From Treponema sp. (lineage in GTDB: Bacteria > Spirochaetota > Spirochaetia > Treponematales > Breznakiellaceae): DNA of 47,833 bases. Positions 35,348 to 43,963 of this stretch are shown here, in pieces; positions within the stretch are counted from its first letter, which is position 1, and each line of letters starts with the position of its first letter. The stretch spans positions 1 through 47,833 of the forward strand of contig WQZG01000018.1 of assembly GCA_009780855.1 (NCBI GenBank), read 5' to 3'. A program made the translations under genes and the position numbers. The notes beneath the pieces were generated by a model, which worked only from the letters and a program-made list of their open reading frames with translations, did not search any database and had not been told where the DNA came from.

Positions 35348-36649
35348 ATGAAGCAATCCATATTATCCTGCCTGCAGTCCGGGTATACGGAACCGGTCAG
35401 AGATATTTTGTGGGGCCACATTTATATGACCGCAGAAATAGCCGGTCTGTTAAAATCTGTTCCGTTTATGCGTCTGCACAGGATCATGCAGATGGGTCCG
35501 GCATTTTATATTTATCCGGGCGCGACGCATACCAGGGCAAGCCATTCTATAGGCGTTTACCATTTGGCCAGACGAATATTAATCCAGCTTGCCGAACGCG
35601 GCGCGGACAAATGGCTGAGCCGGCAGGGAGTATTTTCATTTTTGTGCGCGGCGCTGCTTCATGATCTGGGACATTTTCCTTTTACCCATTCGCTTAAGGA
35701 ACTGCCCTTAAAAACCCACGAGGCCCTTACGGCAAAAATAATAAAGACAGAACCGCTCAAAAGCCTGATAGCCAAAGCCGGAGGAGATCCGGAATTCTGC
35801 GCCGCAATAATTGATTCGGACTCCGCGGTAAAGAACAATAAAAATCCAGGCAGCGCGGAACTGATGTTTTACCGCCGGCTGCTGTCCGGAACCCTGGATC
35901 CTGACAAGCTGGATTACCTTAACCGCGACGCCCGTTACTGCGGGGTTCCCTACGGCGCCCAGGATGTGGATTTTATTCTTTCATGTCTGTATCCCGACCC
36001 GGAACGCGGAGCGGACATTTACGAAAAAGGGATTCCAAGTGTGGAATCCGTGCTTTTTTCAAAATACCTGATGTACCGTACGGTTTACTGGCACAGACAG
36101 GTCCGCTCCGCAACGGCAATGATAAAAAAGGGAGTCCTTTGCGCGATGGAATCGGGGTCACTGTCCCCGGATCAATTATACAACCTTGACGACCAGGGGC
36201 TTTTTACCCTTTTCGCGAAAAATCCGATTTTTGGGCAGGTCCGGGACGGAAAATTTTATGCCAGCGCCGCGGAATTTCCGTTTGAGGAAACAGTTCATGG
36301 CTGTCTGTTAAATATCGCGGACAGAACCAAATTCGAAAAAAGCTTGGCCAAAACCATTTCCGCGGAGCTTGGGTTAAACTCCGGGAACGGAATAAATGCG
36401 CAAAAACTTATAATCGATGTACCGGAGCCGATCTCGTTTGAGTCCAATATTTACATCGCGGACGAAGGCTGTAATTTTTCGGAAAGTTCCAGTACTTTTA
36501 AAAAAGAAATGGTCAATACACTGGTAAAATCCCTAAGGATTGTAAGGATTTTTATGGATACCGAATATTTGGGAAGCCAGGGAAAATCAGCTGTTTTAAG
36601 CGGAAGGATATTGAAAATTACCCAAAAATGGTTGAAGCTGCTTGTATAA
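35348..36649 (+). CDS. HD-domain phosphohydrolase
   Basis: This 433-residue protein resembles the dGTPase/SAMHD1-like HD family. The metal ligands fit as His in THTRASHSIGVYHLARR, His-Asp in LLHDLGHFPFTHSL and Asp in LDPDKLDYLNRD. The family segment DARYCGVPYGAQDVDFIL follows. It probably hydrolyses a nucleotide or a related phosphate; the exact substrate is not shown. No strong ribosome site precedes the ATG. It diverges from the PilZ operon and lies 30 bases before the ComFB gene. Confidence 0.88.
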   Translation: MKQSILSCLQSGYTEPVRDILWGHIYMTAEIAGLLKSVPFMRLHRIMQMGPAFYIYPGATHTRASHSIGVYHLARRILIQLAERGADKWLSRQGVFSFLCAALLHDLGHFPFTHSLKELPLKTHEALTAKIIKTEPLKSLIAKAGGDPEFCAAIIDSDSAVKNNKNPGSAELMFYRRLLSGTLDPDKLDYLNRDARYCGVPYGAQDVDFILSCLYPDPERGADIYEKGIPSVESVLFSKYLMYRTVYWHRQVRSATAMIKKGVLCAMESGSLSPDQLYNLDDQGLFTLFAKNPIFGQVRDGKFYASAAEFPFEETVHGCLLNIADRTKFEKSLAKTISAELGLNSGNGINAQKLIIDVPEPISFESNIYIADEGCNFSESSSTFKKEMVNTLVKSLRIVRIFMDTEYLGSQGKSAVLSGRILKITQKWLKLLV

Positions 36650-36661
36650 TGCTATTATAAT
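36632..36661 (+). promoter_or_regulatory. Predicted sigma-70 promoter for the ComFB gene
   Basis: A TTGAAG -35 box at 36632-36637 is followed by an 18-base spacer and a perfect TATAAT at 36656-36661. It overlaps the end of the HD gene and sits about 19 bases before the ATG at 36680, which has a GAGG ribosome site. This suggests the ComFB gene can be expressed alone. Confidence 0.5.
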
Positions 36662-36679
36662 ATTTATGTGAGGTAATCA

Positions 36680-37411
36680 ATGGAATTACATAATGTCATA
36701 GAAGATTTGGTTATTCCAAAGGTTGAAGATATTTTTAATACCATCGCGGCAGATGAAAGCGGTGAAAAATTATGCACCTGCAGCCAATGCCGGATTGATA
36801 CGGCCTGTTACGTATTAAACCGGATTACTCCGTTTTATGTGGTTTCCAACCGGGGAGCGGCCAGGGTTCATATGGAGACATCGCAGCGGCACCAGACAGA
36901 CGCCGACATTGCAGCGTTTATTTACGAAGGAATCAGAAGGATAAGCCACAACCAGCGCCCAAACTTTAATCATAATTCCTCCGTAACCGATCAGAATACC
37001 GGAATCGGCAAACCAGTGTTCAATATACCGACAATTACCGGACGGCTGTTCAGCGGCAGCAATTTTGCTCCGGTACACAGCGTCGACCTCAAACTTTTCT
37101 GCAACGGCAAACTGGTACAGATGAAGGACGGAAACTGGCAGAATCCGCTCCACCTGGTTTCCCATACCGAAGGGAATTTTAGTTTTTGGCCCGCGCCGTT
37201 CCCCGCCAAAAAAACCGGAGAACAGCTTAATTTTGAATTTACGCTTTGCGCGGGAAGCGCAGAATACGAGACGCTTAACCACGCGTTCACGATTCCGGTA
37301 ACCAGCGAGATACAGTCGATTAAATCATTTTCCCTGGTCAGGGCTTTTAAACTGACTGATCTGTTTTTGTTTCCGCCGGGGGAAGCGCCGCATGATCGCT
37401 GTCTCGTTTGA
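36680..37411 (+). CDS. ComFB domain protein with C-terminal extension
   Basis: The N-terminal 95 residues match the late competence ComFB family. It begins ELHNVIEDLVIPKVEDIFNT, has the paired cysteines in CTCSQCRIDTACYVLNRITP, and continues with FYVVSNRGAAR. ComFB proteins in other bacteria are reported to bind cyclic dinucleotides. The remaining 150 residues form an unrecognised beta-rich domain with segments such as TGRLFSGSNFAPVHSVDLKLF. The protein is longer than typical stand-alone ComFB proteins. Its 3' end overlaps the convergent RND gene by 65 bases. The PilZ gene 2 kb away makes shared signalling plausible. Confidence 0.82.
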   Translation: MELHNVIEDLVIPKVEDIFNTIAADESGEKLCTCSQCRIDTACYVLNRITPFYVVSNRGAARVHMETSQRHQTDADIAAFIYEGIRRISHNQRPNFNHNSSVTDQNTGIGKPVFNIPTITGRLFSGSNFAPVHSVDLKLFCNGKLVQMKDGNWQNPLHLVSHTEGNFSFWPAPFPAKKTGEQLNFEFTLCAGSAEYETLNHAFTIPVTSEIQSIKSFSLVRAFKLTDLFLFPPGEAPHDRCLV

Positions 37412-40400
37412 TCTTTTTATCGTGCCGGCTGTTAAAGACCGAATAAATCGACGGGATTAAGAACAAAGTCATAAATGAACTGATGGAAATTCCGCCGACG
37501 AATGTACGGGCAATCGGCTGGATGGTGTCGGTTCCGGGTCCGGCAAAAAAAGCTATCGGGATCATGGCCAGTATTGTCGTAATGCTTGTCATCAGAATGG
37601 GCCGCAGTCTGTGGCGGCCGGCTTCCAGGCAGGCTTCCCGTACTTTATAACCGCGGGCGCGAAGCGTATTGGTGTAGTCCACAAGAATTATTCCGTTATT
37701 GATAACAACACCTACTAGGGCGACAATACCGACCGCAGAGAACATGGTCATTGCCTGACCGGTAATTTTATAAATCCAGACAACTCCGATTAAAAGCAGC
37801 GGTACAGAGAAAAATATTATTAATGGATCCAAAAAAGATTCAAACTGGCTGGCCAGCAGTCCAAACATCAGGAAAATGGCGATGCCGATTATAAAAAGAA
37901 AATTGTTATAATAAGTAGCGATATCCTGCGCCTCGCCAAGATAACGGACCGTAACATCCTGCCTTGTAACCAGGTTTTCCCTTACTGTATTTTCCAGGCG
38001 CTGCTGCATTTCGGTTGCCGCTATGCCGGGCGGAAGATCGCCGGTAATTCTTACAACCCGCTCCTGGTTTTCCCTGCGGATCGAAGTGGGCGCCCGTCCT
38101 TCGATAACTGTTGCGAGGTTGGAAAGCGGTATCCGGCTGCCGTTCCTGCTCATGACGTAAATGGCATCAAGGTTAGGCATTCCTATCCGGTCCTGGTCCC
38201 GCAGTATTACGTTCACGTTAAGCAGGTTGTCGCCGATGCTGACTGTGGTAGCGGTTGTCCCGTCCATGGCTGTTCTGATTTCGGACGCGATGGAAGAAAG
38301 TGATACACCCAGAGCGGAAGCCCGGTTCCTGTCCAGCATGATCTGTAACTGCGGCGCGCCTTCGTCAACATTGATTACCGGGTTTTCGATTTCCGGCAGG
38401 TAACGTGTTATGATGGACAGAATATCATCTGCAGTGCTTACAATTGAATTGTAGTTTCTTGAACTGATTGCCAGCTCCACCGCGGAACTTGTACCCATGG
38501 TTCGGCCGGCCCTGAAGGTGATTCTGGCGTCCGGGAATTCGGACAGATGGGGTGTAAGCTTGCGGATAATATCATCCGGAGTGTCGATTTGGTTTGCAGG
38601 TTCCGGCAGCGTTATCTGGATGGTTCCCTGGGTAGTGCCGGTGCGGCGGGAAGTCAGGATTATGTTGCGGTAACCGTTAATTTCATTTTTAATAATTTCG
38701 TTGAATCCAAAGACAACGCTCTCGGTTGTATCTATTGTTGTTCCAAGCGGCAGCGATATGTTGATGTTCACGTTATCGTCGGTCCGGGTGCGGCCGTACA
38801 TGTTCATGTTGATGCCTGTAAACTGAATCAGCGAAAAAGCAAAAATAACGGCGACAAAGATAATAATCAAAAGACGGTGGGAAAGACAGTAATCCAGAGC
38901 TTTTTTATAACCTTTCTCCAGATTGGCGAAAAACTTTTCCATCAAATCATCGATAAATTTAATCGGCTTGTATTTAAGCGGCTTCTGTTTGCGGGTGTTA
39001 AGCGGGAGCAGGGCGCCGCAAAGACAGGGTACCAGCGTAACAGCGACAACCAGCGATACGGCCAGCGAAATGACTACGGTAAAAATCAAATCGCTGAAAT
39101 ACTGCCCCATGTCTTTAAGATCATTTTTGTATATTATCATGGGGACAAAAACACAGATGGTTGTGGTGGTGGAAGTTATGATGGCGCGAAGCATTTCGCG
39201 GCTTCCCAAAATCGCGGCGATTGACGCCTTGGCGCCGCGGCGGCGGTAATTATAAATGTTATCTATAATAACAATGGAGCCGTCGACGGTCATGCCCAGT
39301 CCCAGGATCAGGCCGGTCATGGTAAGAAGGTTAAGGGTAAAACCAAATACCGACATGAACATTATGGTAATAAAAATCGATATCGGTATGGACAGGCCGA
39401 TAATCAATGTTCCCTTGATGCTTCGCAGGAAAAGGAAAATTACTATCATGGTGAGCATGGCGCCCTGAAACGCGCTGCCGTAAACCTGGTTAAGGGTCGA
39501 AGTAATCATGGTAGTATTGTCGGAAAGGACTTCCAGAGTGATACCCTGCGGAAGGCCGGCGTTAATCGCATCAAGAGCGTCCCTGACCCTGCGCGCAACA
39601 AGCACCTGGTTGCTGTCGCTGGCGCTGGTAATCTGAATGTAGACTCCGCTTTGATCGTTGACATAGACTCTGGCTGCATTGTCATTATAGGCAAGTGTGA
39701 CATCGGCAATGTCTTCCAGACGCACTGCCTGCGACCGGTTAGGCTGCCCTGTCCCGCTGTTTATGGTTATTGTTTTGACCACAAGCCGTTTAATCTGATC
39801 AATACTGACCAGTTGTTCCTGGGTCATAATCTGGTATTCCCGCGTACCGCGGCGCAGGTTGCCGCCGGAAGAAAGTATGCTCTGTCCTTTAAGCGCTGAA
39901 GATACATCACTTAATGTAAGGTTAAAGGCGGCAAGGCGGTTTAAGGCAACTGCCACGTTTATTAACTGGGTTGTACCGCCTGTTACATCCGCGGAGGCAA
40001 CCCCGTCTATACGTTCAACGCTGGACTGAATCTGGTCCTGGGCAAAAAGCCGCAGCTGATCCGGCGGATAGTTTCCCCTGACAACCAGACGCATTATCGG
40101 TGAAGCCGACATATCAAAGCGCCGGACAGTCGGAGTCTGGGCGCCGTCGGGAAGCGAGTTTGCGAGGCGGTTAAGCAAAGTCTGGGCGTCATTGGTCGCC
40201 TTGTCCATGTCCGTGCCGTAATTGAATTCCAGGTTGATATTGCTGGACTCAAAGGACGAACTGGAAGTCATATTGACCAGTCCGCGCGATCCTGCAAGTG
40301 AACGTTCCAGCGGCTGGGTAATATTCTGTTCCACGTCCGTGGGGCCTGCACCGGGGTAACGGGTGGAAACCGAAAAAACCGGCCTTGACGAAGAAGGGTA

Positions 40401-40508
40401 AAGGTCAAGGGCCAGATTGGGAATAATGGTCGCAGCAATTCCCAGCGCGAGAACATAGATGACTACAATTGTAACCGGCCGCTTGACCGAATATCCGGCA
40501 ATGTTCAT
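37347..40508 (-). CDS. RND multidrug efflux transporter, AcrB/HAE1 type
   Basis: This 1053-residue inner-membrane pump has 12 predicted helices and two large periplasmic loops. The opening MNIAGYSVKRPVTIVVIYV and YPGAGPTDVEQNITQPLE are typical. The TM4 proton-relay region reads GLGMTVDGSIVIIDNI, keeping one of the two aspartates of AcrB (VDD becomes VDG). It ends the TolC-MFP-RND operon. Its stop lies inside the convergent ComFB gene. The substrate is unknown, with drugs, bile salts or lipids possible. Confidence 0.94.
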   Translation of the reverse strand: MNIAGYSVKRPVTIVVIYVLALGIAATIIPNLALDLYPSSSRPVFSVSTRYPGAGPTDVEQNITQPLERSLAGSRGLVNMTSSSSFESSNINLEFNYGTDMDKATNDAQTLLNRLANSLPDGAQTPTVRRFDMSASPIMRLVVRGNYPPDQLRLFAQDQIQSSVERIDGVASADVTGGTTQLINVAVALNRLAAFNLTLSDVSSALKGQSILSSGGNLRRGTREYQIMTQEQLVSIDQIKRLVVKTITINSGTGQPNRSQAVRLEDIADVTLAYNDNAARVYVNDQSGVYIQITSASDSNQVLVARRVRDALDAINAGLPQGITLEVLSDNTTMITSTLNQVYGSAFQGAMLTMIVIFLFLRSIKGTLIIGLSIPISIFITIMFMSVFGFTLNLLTMTGLILGLGMTVDGSIVIIDNIYNYRRRGAKASIAAILGSREMLRAIITSTTTTICVFVPMIIYKNDLKDMGQYFSDLIFTVVISLAVSLVVAVTLVPCLCGALLPLNTRKQKPLKYKPIKFIDDLMEKFFANLEKGYKKALDYCLSHRLLIIIFVAVIFAFSLIQFTGINMNMYGRTRTDDNVNINISLPLGTTIDTTESVVFGFNEIIKNEINGYRNIILTSRRTGTTQGTIQITLPEPANQIDTPDDIIRKLTPHLSEFPDARITFRAGRTMGTSSAVELAISSRNYNSIVSTADDILSIITRYLPEIENPVINVDEGAPQLQIMLDRNRASALGVSLSSIASEIRTAMDGTTATTVSIGDNLLNVNVILRDQDRIGMPNLDAIYVMSRNGSRIPLSNLATVIEGRAPTSIRRENQERVVRITGDLPPGIAATEMQQRLENTVRENLVTRQDVTVRYLGEAQDIATYYNNFLFIIGIAIFLMFGLLASQFESFLDPLIIFFSVPLLLIGVVWIYKITGQAMTMFSAVGIVALVGVVINNGIILVDYTNTLRARGYKVREACLEAGRHRLRPILMTSITTILAMIPIAFFAGPGTDTIQPIARTFVGGISISSFMTLFLIPSIYSVFNSRHDKKIKRDSDHAALPPAETKTDQSV

Positions 40509-40509
40509 T

Positions 40510-41520
40510 TTATTCTACGATCCGCACAGGCTCACCCTGGGAAAGGAAATTCTGGCCCGCGCTTACAACACGGTCACCCACGCTGATGCCGCCGGAAATT
40601 TCAACCATGGTTTCGCTTTCCAGGCCAAGGGATACTTCCCTGCGCTGGGCAATATTTTTTTCGTCAACAATAAAAACAATCCAGGAACCGTATGTGTTGA
40701 TCAGGGTGTTCCTCGGAATTACAGGTACGTCCCTGCGGGTATTTGTAACAAGGCTTACGGTGGCAAACATTCCGGCTTTAATCCGGCTGTCGGCCGCTCC
40801 GGTAAAACGCAGTCTTATTCTTACGGTGCGGCTGGCGGGATCGAGAACCGGGCTGACCTCATCGACAACAGCCTGGAATGTCTCTCCCGGCAACGCCTCA
40901 AGCATTATTTGGGCTGTAAGGCCGCGTTTGGCCGAATTTGAAAAGCGCTCGGGCACAAAAGTTTCGATTACCAGCCGTGAAAGATCGCCGACAACCAGGA
41001 CCGCGGTATTCGTTGTTACGGTATCTCCGGCATTGACCGGCACCGACAGCACTGTACCGCTGATGGTTGAAATCACTGGGTTCTGCGAATAAACTTCACC
41101 GGGCCTTGAGGGATCAACCATGGCGACAACAGCGCCCTGGGTAACCCTGTCTCCTATCTGGAACCTGGTCTCTGTAATTTTACCGGCAACAGACGGGTAA
41201 ATGGAAACCTGGAAAGAAGCCAAAACATCGCCGTTAATGATTATACTGTTTTCGATGGTGCCTAGCTCTACAGGAGTAACCCTGACTGTTGTCGCATTTC
41301 TGCCGCCGCCTGCTCCTCCGCCGCCGCCCGCTCCGCCTGTGCCAGCCGGCTGGGATGGAGTTCCCGAAGCAGGCGTTCCGGATGTTTGCGCGCCGGCAGT
41401 TTGCGTACCGGAACCGGGATTAATCCGGTTCATTATTTCACGGTAAAGAAAAAACGCGACAACAAGAATCAATATTACAATTACTGCGGTAACGATTACC
41501 GATGATTTTTTTCTTTTCAC
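40510..41520 (-). CDS. RND efflux periplasmic adaptor (membrane fusion protein)
   Basis: This 336-residue adaptor links the RND pump to the outer-membrane channel. It has an N-terminal membrane anchor (VIVTAVIVILILVVAFFLY), then a Gly/Ala/Thr/Pro-rich linker of about 40 residues, then lipoyl and beta-barrel segments such as VSIYPSVAGKITETRFQIGD and SGTVLSVPVNAGDTV. The GTG start overlaps the TolC-like gene stop by four bases, and its own stop lies one base before the RND start. The alpha-helical hairpin is very short or missing, as in compact spirochaete adaptors. Confidence 0.92.
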   Translation of the reverse strand: MKRKKSSVIVTAVIVILILVVAFFLYREIMNRINPGSGTQTAGAQTSGTPASGTPSQPAGTGGAGGGGGAGGGRNATTVRVTPVELGTIENSIIINGDVLASFQVSIYPSVAGKITETRFQIGDRVTQGAVVAMVDPSRPGEVYSQNPVISTISGTVLSVPVNAGDTVTTNTAVLVVGDLSRLVIETFVPERFSNSAKRGLTAQIMLEALPGETFQAVVDEVSPVLDPASRTVRIRLRFTGAADSRIKAGMFATVSLVTNTRRDVPVIPRNTLINTYGSWIVFIVDEKNIAQRREVSLGLESETMVEISGGISVGDRVVSAGQNFLSQGEPVRIVE

Positions 41521-42848
41521 TCCCCACTCCTGTTCAGGGTATCCAAATCCACATTAAGGGCATTTGCCAGATCCAGTGTAATATTAAGATACGAAAGTTC
41601 GCTCTGTAAAAGCCGGTATCTGGCGTCCGCCAAATCATTTACGGTAGTTTCCAGATTGAGAAATTCAACCGTACCGTTCCTGAAACCGGCGTCGGACAAT
41701 TCGTAAGTCCGCTGTGCGATGTCCACGCGGAGACGGGCAATTTCTATACTCTTCCAGGAATTTACCAGATTCCCGCAAAGGGAACGGATCTGGGACTTGG
41801 CGGAAGTTTCGGTATTTACCAAATCAAGGCGGGCTTTCTGAAGTTCGGCATCATTGCTGCGCAAACTTTGGTTAGATTTTGTCCCCGCAATCCATGGATC
41901 TACAGGAATTGTAAGGGAAAGACTGCCGGACAAACTGTCGCTGAATTTTCCGGTTATACCGGTATTCCTGGACGGTCCGCCTGACCACCCGGCTGAAAGG
42001 CTAAGGGAGGGAGCTTTGGCTGAATAACTGCTTTGCTGGGAAGAAAGCTCCAGCCGTTCAATAGTTTGGCGCTGGGCGATAATATCCGGCCGTTTGGGAA
42101 GATATTCCAGGATCAGTTTTTCGGCGTCAGGATTTATCTGTGAAGGTACTATTGAACCGTCAAGTGTTACTTGCGTATTTATCTCGATGCCAAGAGTCGC
42201 AAGAAAATCATTCAATGAACTATCAAAAGCGCTTTGCGCAATACTGTAATTATAACGGGCAGTCTCGGCGCTCAGGCTGCTCTGAAGCCAGGAGAGCTCG
42301 CCTATAAGGCCGTTTTCCCGGGCAATACGGTTTTTTTCGAGCTGGCGTTCGGCAAGATCCAAAATTCCGCCGAGGTTGGTAATGTTTACCTGACCGGCAA
42401 GCAAACTGTAAAAACTCTTTGTTACATCCAGGGCGATTTTTTGACGGGCATTCTCAAAGTCCAAAAGACCCCTGCGGTAGGCCAGCTCAGTAAGCTTCAT
42501 CGAATAAGGAATTCCAGCGTTAAACGACATGGAAATACCAAAAGAAGCGGACCAGGTGGCGCCGTTCTGATTGTACCTGAAGCCGGGATCGGTAAAAAGA
42601 GCGGTATCCGGTAAAAAAGTAAGGCCGCCCTTGAGGCTAAAGCTGGGAAACAGCTCAGACCAGAGATTCTGGGACCTGAATTGGGCCAGCTCAAGATCAA
42701 CAGCGTTTTTTTGCAGGGTAATACTCTGGTTTACTGCCCGCTCAATGGAGTCGTCAAGGGTTAAAACAAGAGTCTGCGATCCGGCAATAAACCGGATACC
42801 GAATACAAAAAAAACCAAGAATATTTTTCTTGTTATTTTAAAAGCCAT
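41517..42848 (-). CDS. TolC-family outer membrane efflux protein
   Basis: This is the outer-membrane channel of the efflux system. The chosen ATG gives 443 residues beginning MAFKITRKIFLVFFVFGIRF, a signal peptide. A TTG start 24 bases upstream is an alternative. The OEP repeats are seen as LTLDDSIERAVNQSITLQKN in the first half and LDLVNTETSAKSQIRSLCGN in the second. Both halves form long helices. It is first in the operon and overlaps the adaptor gene by four bases. There is no clear ribosome site at either start. Confidence 0.9.
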   Translation of the reverse strand: MAFKITRKIFLVFFVFGIRFIAGSQTLVLTLDDSIERAVNQSITLQKNAVDLELAQFRSQNLWSELFPSFSLKGGLTFLPDTALFTDPGFRYNQNGATWSASFGISMSFNAGIPYSMKLTELAYRRGLLDFENARQKIALDVTKSFYSLLAGQVNITNLGGILDLAERQLEKNRIARENGLIGELSWLQSSLSAETARYNYSIAQSAFDSSLNDFLATLGIEINTQVTLDGSIVPSQINPDAEKLILEYLPKRPDIIAQRQTIERLELSSQQSSYSAKAPSLSLSAGWSGGPSRNTGITGKFSDSLSGSLSLTIPVDPWIAGTKSNQSLRSNDAELQKARLDLVNTETSAKSQIRSLCGNLVNSWKSIEIARLRVDIAQRTYELSDAGFRNGTVEFLNLETTVNDLADARYRLLQSELSYLNITLDLANALNVDLDTLNRSGE

Positions 42849-42923
42849 TATTAACCATATTAATTGCCGCAATTTTTATCATAACACAAAAAACCGGTTT
42901 AATATAGTAAAATAATACAAAAT

Positions 42924-43682
42924 TTATTTGATTTCCGGAAGATACTTCCAATACCTCCTGGGCATAAGCTGGAGCTGCAGACGCGGATTCTTACGGTTCT
43001 CAATACTTACATTACGGTGATATCTGCGCCACAGTTCTTCCCATTTATCATCCGGACAGCGGCCGCCCGGGAGAGCGGATAAAAAAGGAAAAGAAGCCAA
43101 AGGACCAAGGCAAGGTTCTTCGCAGGCAGTCCGCACCAGCGCCAGCCGGCGTTTTTCGTCGATAATGGCCCAGGGATCATCTCCAAAACGCAGGGTAAAA
43201 TACTCCGCAAAAACAGGCAGTATGGAGTGATCCGGAGCGCAGCGCGCCAGCCAAAAGCCGTCCAAAACCAAAGTGAAACGCAGCAGTCCCATCAGGCGGT
43301 GGATTTCGTGTCCTACCCGGTACGCGGAATCCAGCACAGTCCGCACCAGAGGATCACCGCGATCATTGGCAGCCCTGTCAGCCGCGGCGCGCAGACGGAG
43401 CTGGGCCTCAGCGGTATTTTTACAGTAGTTTTTATTATGATACGACGATGCGGCGGTTTTTGCTTCAAAATCCGAGACAGTATCAAGAATTTTTTTTATA
43501 TATTTATGCAGGCAGGTCTTGTCCAAAGTATCGTCCATGCGGGCATTTGCCACCGCGGAATATGCCTGTATTGACAATTCGTAAAGTTTGTCCAGATCGA
43601 AGAAATTACATCCATCCAGAAAAAATTCCGCTGGATCAGGCGCAGGACCTGCGGGACTAAAAAGATCCGGTTGATTATACAT
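42924..43682 (-). CDS. DUF4130 protein (TIGR03915-like, radical-SAM-associated DNA metabolism)
   Basis: The 252-residue protein matches DUF4130 by LMGLLRFTLVLDGFWLARCA followed by PDHSILPVFAEYF, and by the C-terminal WRRYHRNVSIENRKNPRLQ with MPRRYWKYLPEI. Members are normally encoded beside a radical SAM protein and are thought to act in DNA repair or modification. No such partner lies next to it here. The ATG at 43682 was chosen; a TTG at 43700 is in frame but lies inside a palindrome and promoter. No ribosome site precedes the ATG. Confidence 0.88.
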   Translation of the reverse strand: MYNQPDLFSPAGPAPDPAEFFLDGCNFFDLDKLYELSIQAYSAVANARMDDTLDKTCLHKYIKKILDTVSDFEAKTAASSYHNKNYCKNTAEAQLRLRAAADRAANDRGDPLVRTVLDSAYRVGHEIHRLMGLLRFTLVLDGFWLARCAPDHSILPVFAEYFTLRFGDDPWAIIDEKRRLALVRTACEEPCLGPLASFPFLSALPGGRCPDDKWEELWRRYHRNVSIENRKNPRLQLQLMPRRYWKYLPEIK

Positions 43683-43691
43683 AACAATATT

Positions 43692-43720
43692 ACTATACAA
43701 TAGTATAGTTGTTATGTCAA
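43692..43720 (-). promoter_or_regulatory. Strong promoter overlapped by a palindromic operator
   Basis: On the minus strand, TTGACA (43720-43715) is followed by a 17-base spacer and TATAGT (43697-43692). A perfect inverted repeat, ACTATAC-AATA-GTATAGT, covers 43692-43709, that is, the -10 box and most of the spacer. A repressor bound there would block the DUF4130 gene. The predicted transcription start falls within about three bases of the ATG, so the mRNA may be leaderless. Confidence 0.65.
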
Positions 43721-43963
43721 GTAAAAAATTTTCATTAAAAAAATTGGATATATATGATATATAATAGAATAATTTATATTTTTTTCTTGAACTTATAATA
43801 AAATTAAATTATTATTAAAGTAATTAAAAATAAATTTTTTTTTATTATCTTAAAAAAAATTACTTTATTGAATAATGGACAAAACTTTATCAGGAGCTGC
43901 AGATCTGTAATGTTTTGACTGTTGTATAGAATAATTTTATTAATATTTTTATGGAGGAAATGA
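43721..43963 (+). promoter_or_regulatory. AT-rich promoter region of the sugar ABC operon
   Basis: This gap is strongly AT-rich. Two possible promoters face the binding-protein gene: TTGAAC, 17 bases, TATTAT near 43790-43820, and TTGACT, 17 bases, TATTAA near 43916-43945. A good GGAGGA ribosome site lies before the ATG at 43964. No convincing small gene was found here. The choice between the two promoters is uncertain. Confidence 0.4.

Noticed and set aside
43692..43709. LexA box at the DUF4130 promoter
   Set aside because: The palindrome does not match the LexA sites I know, so only a generic operator is claimed.
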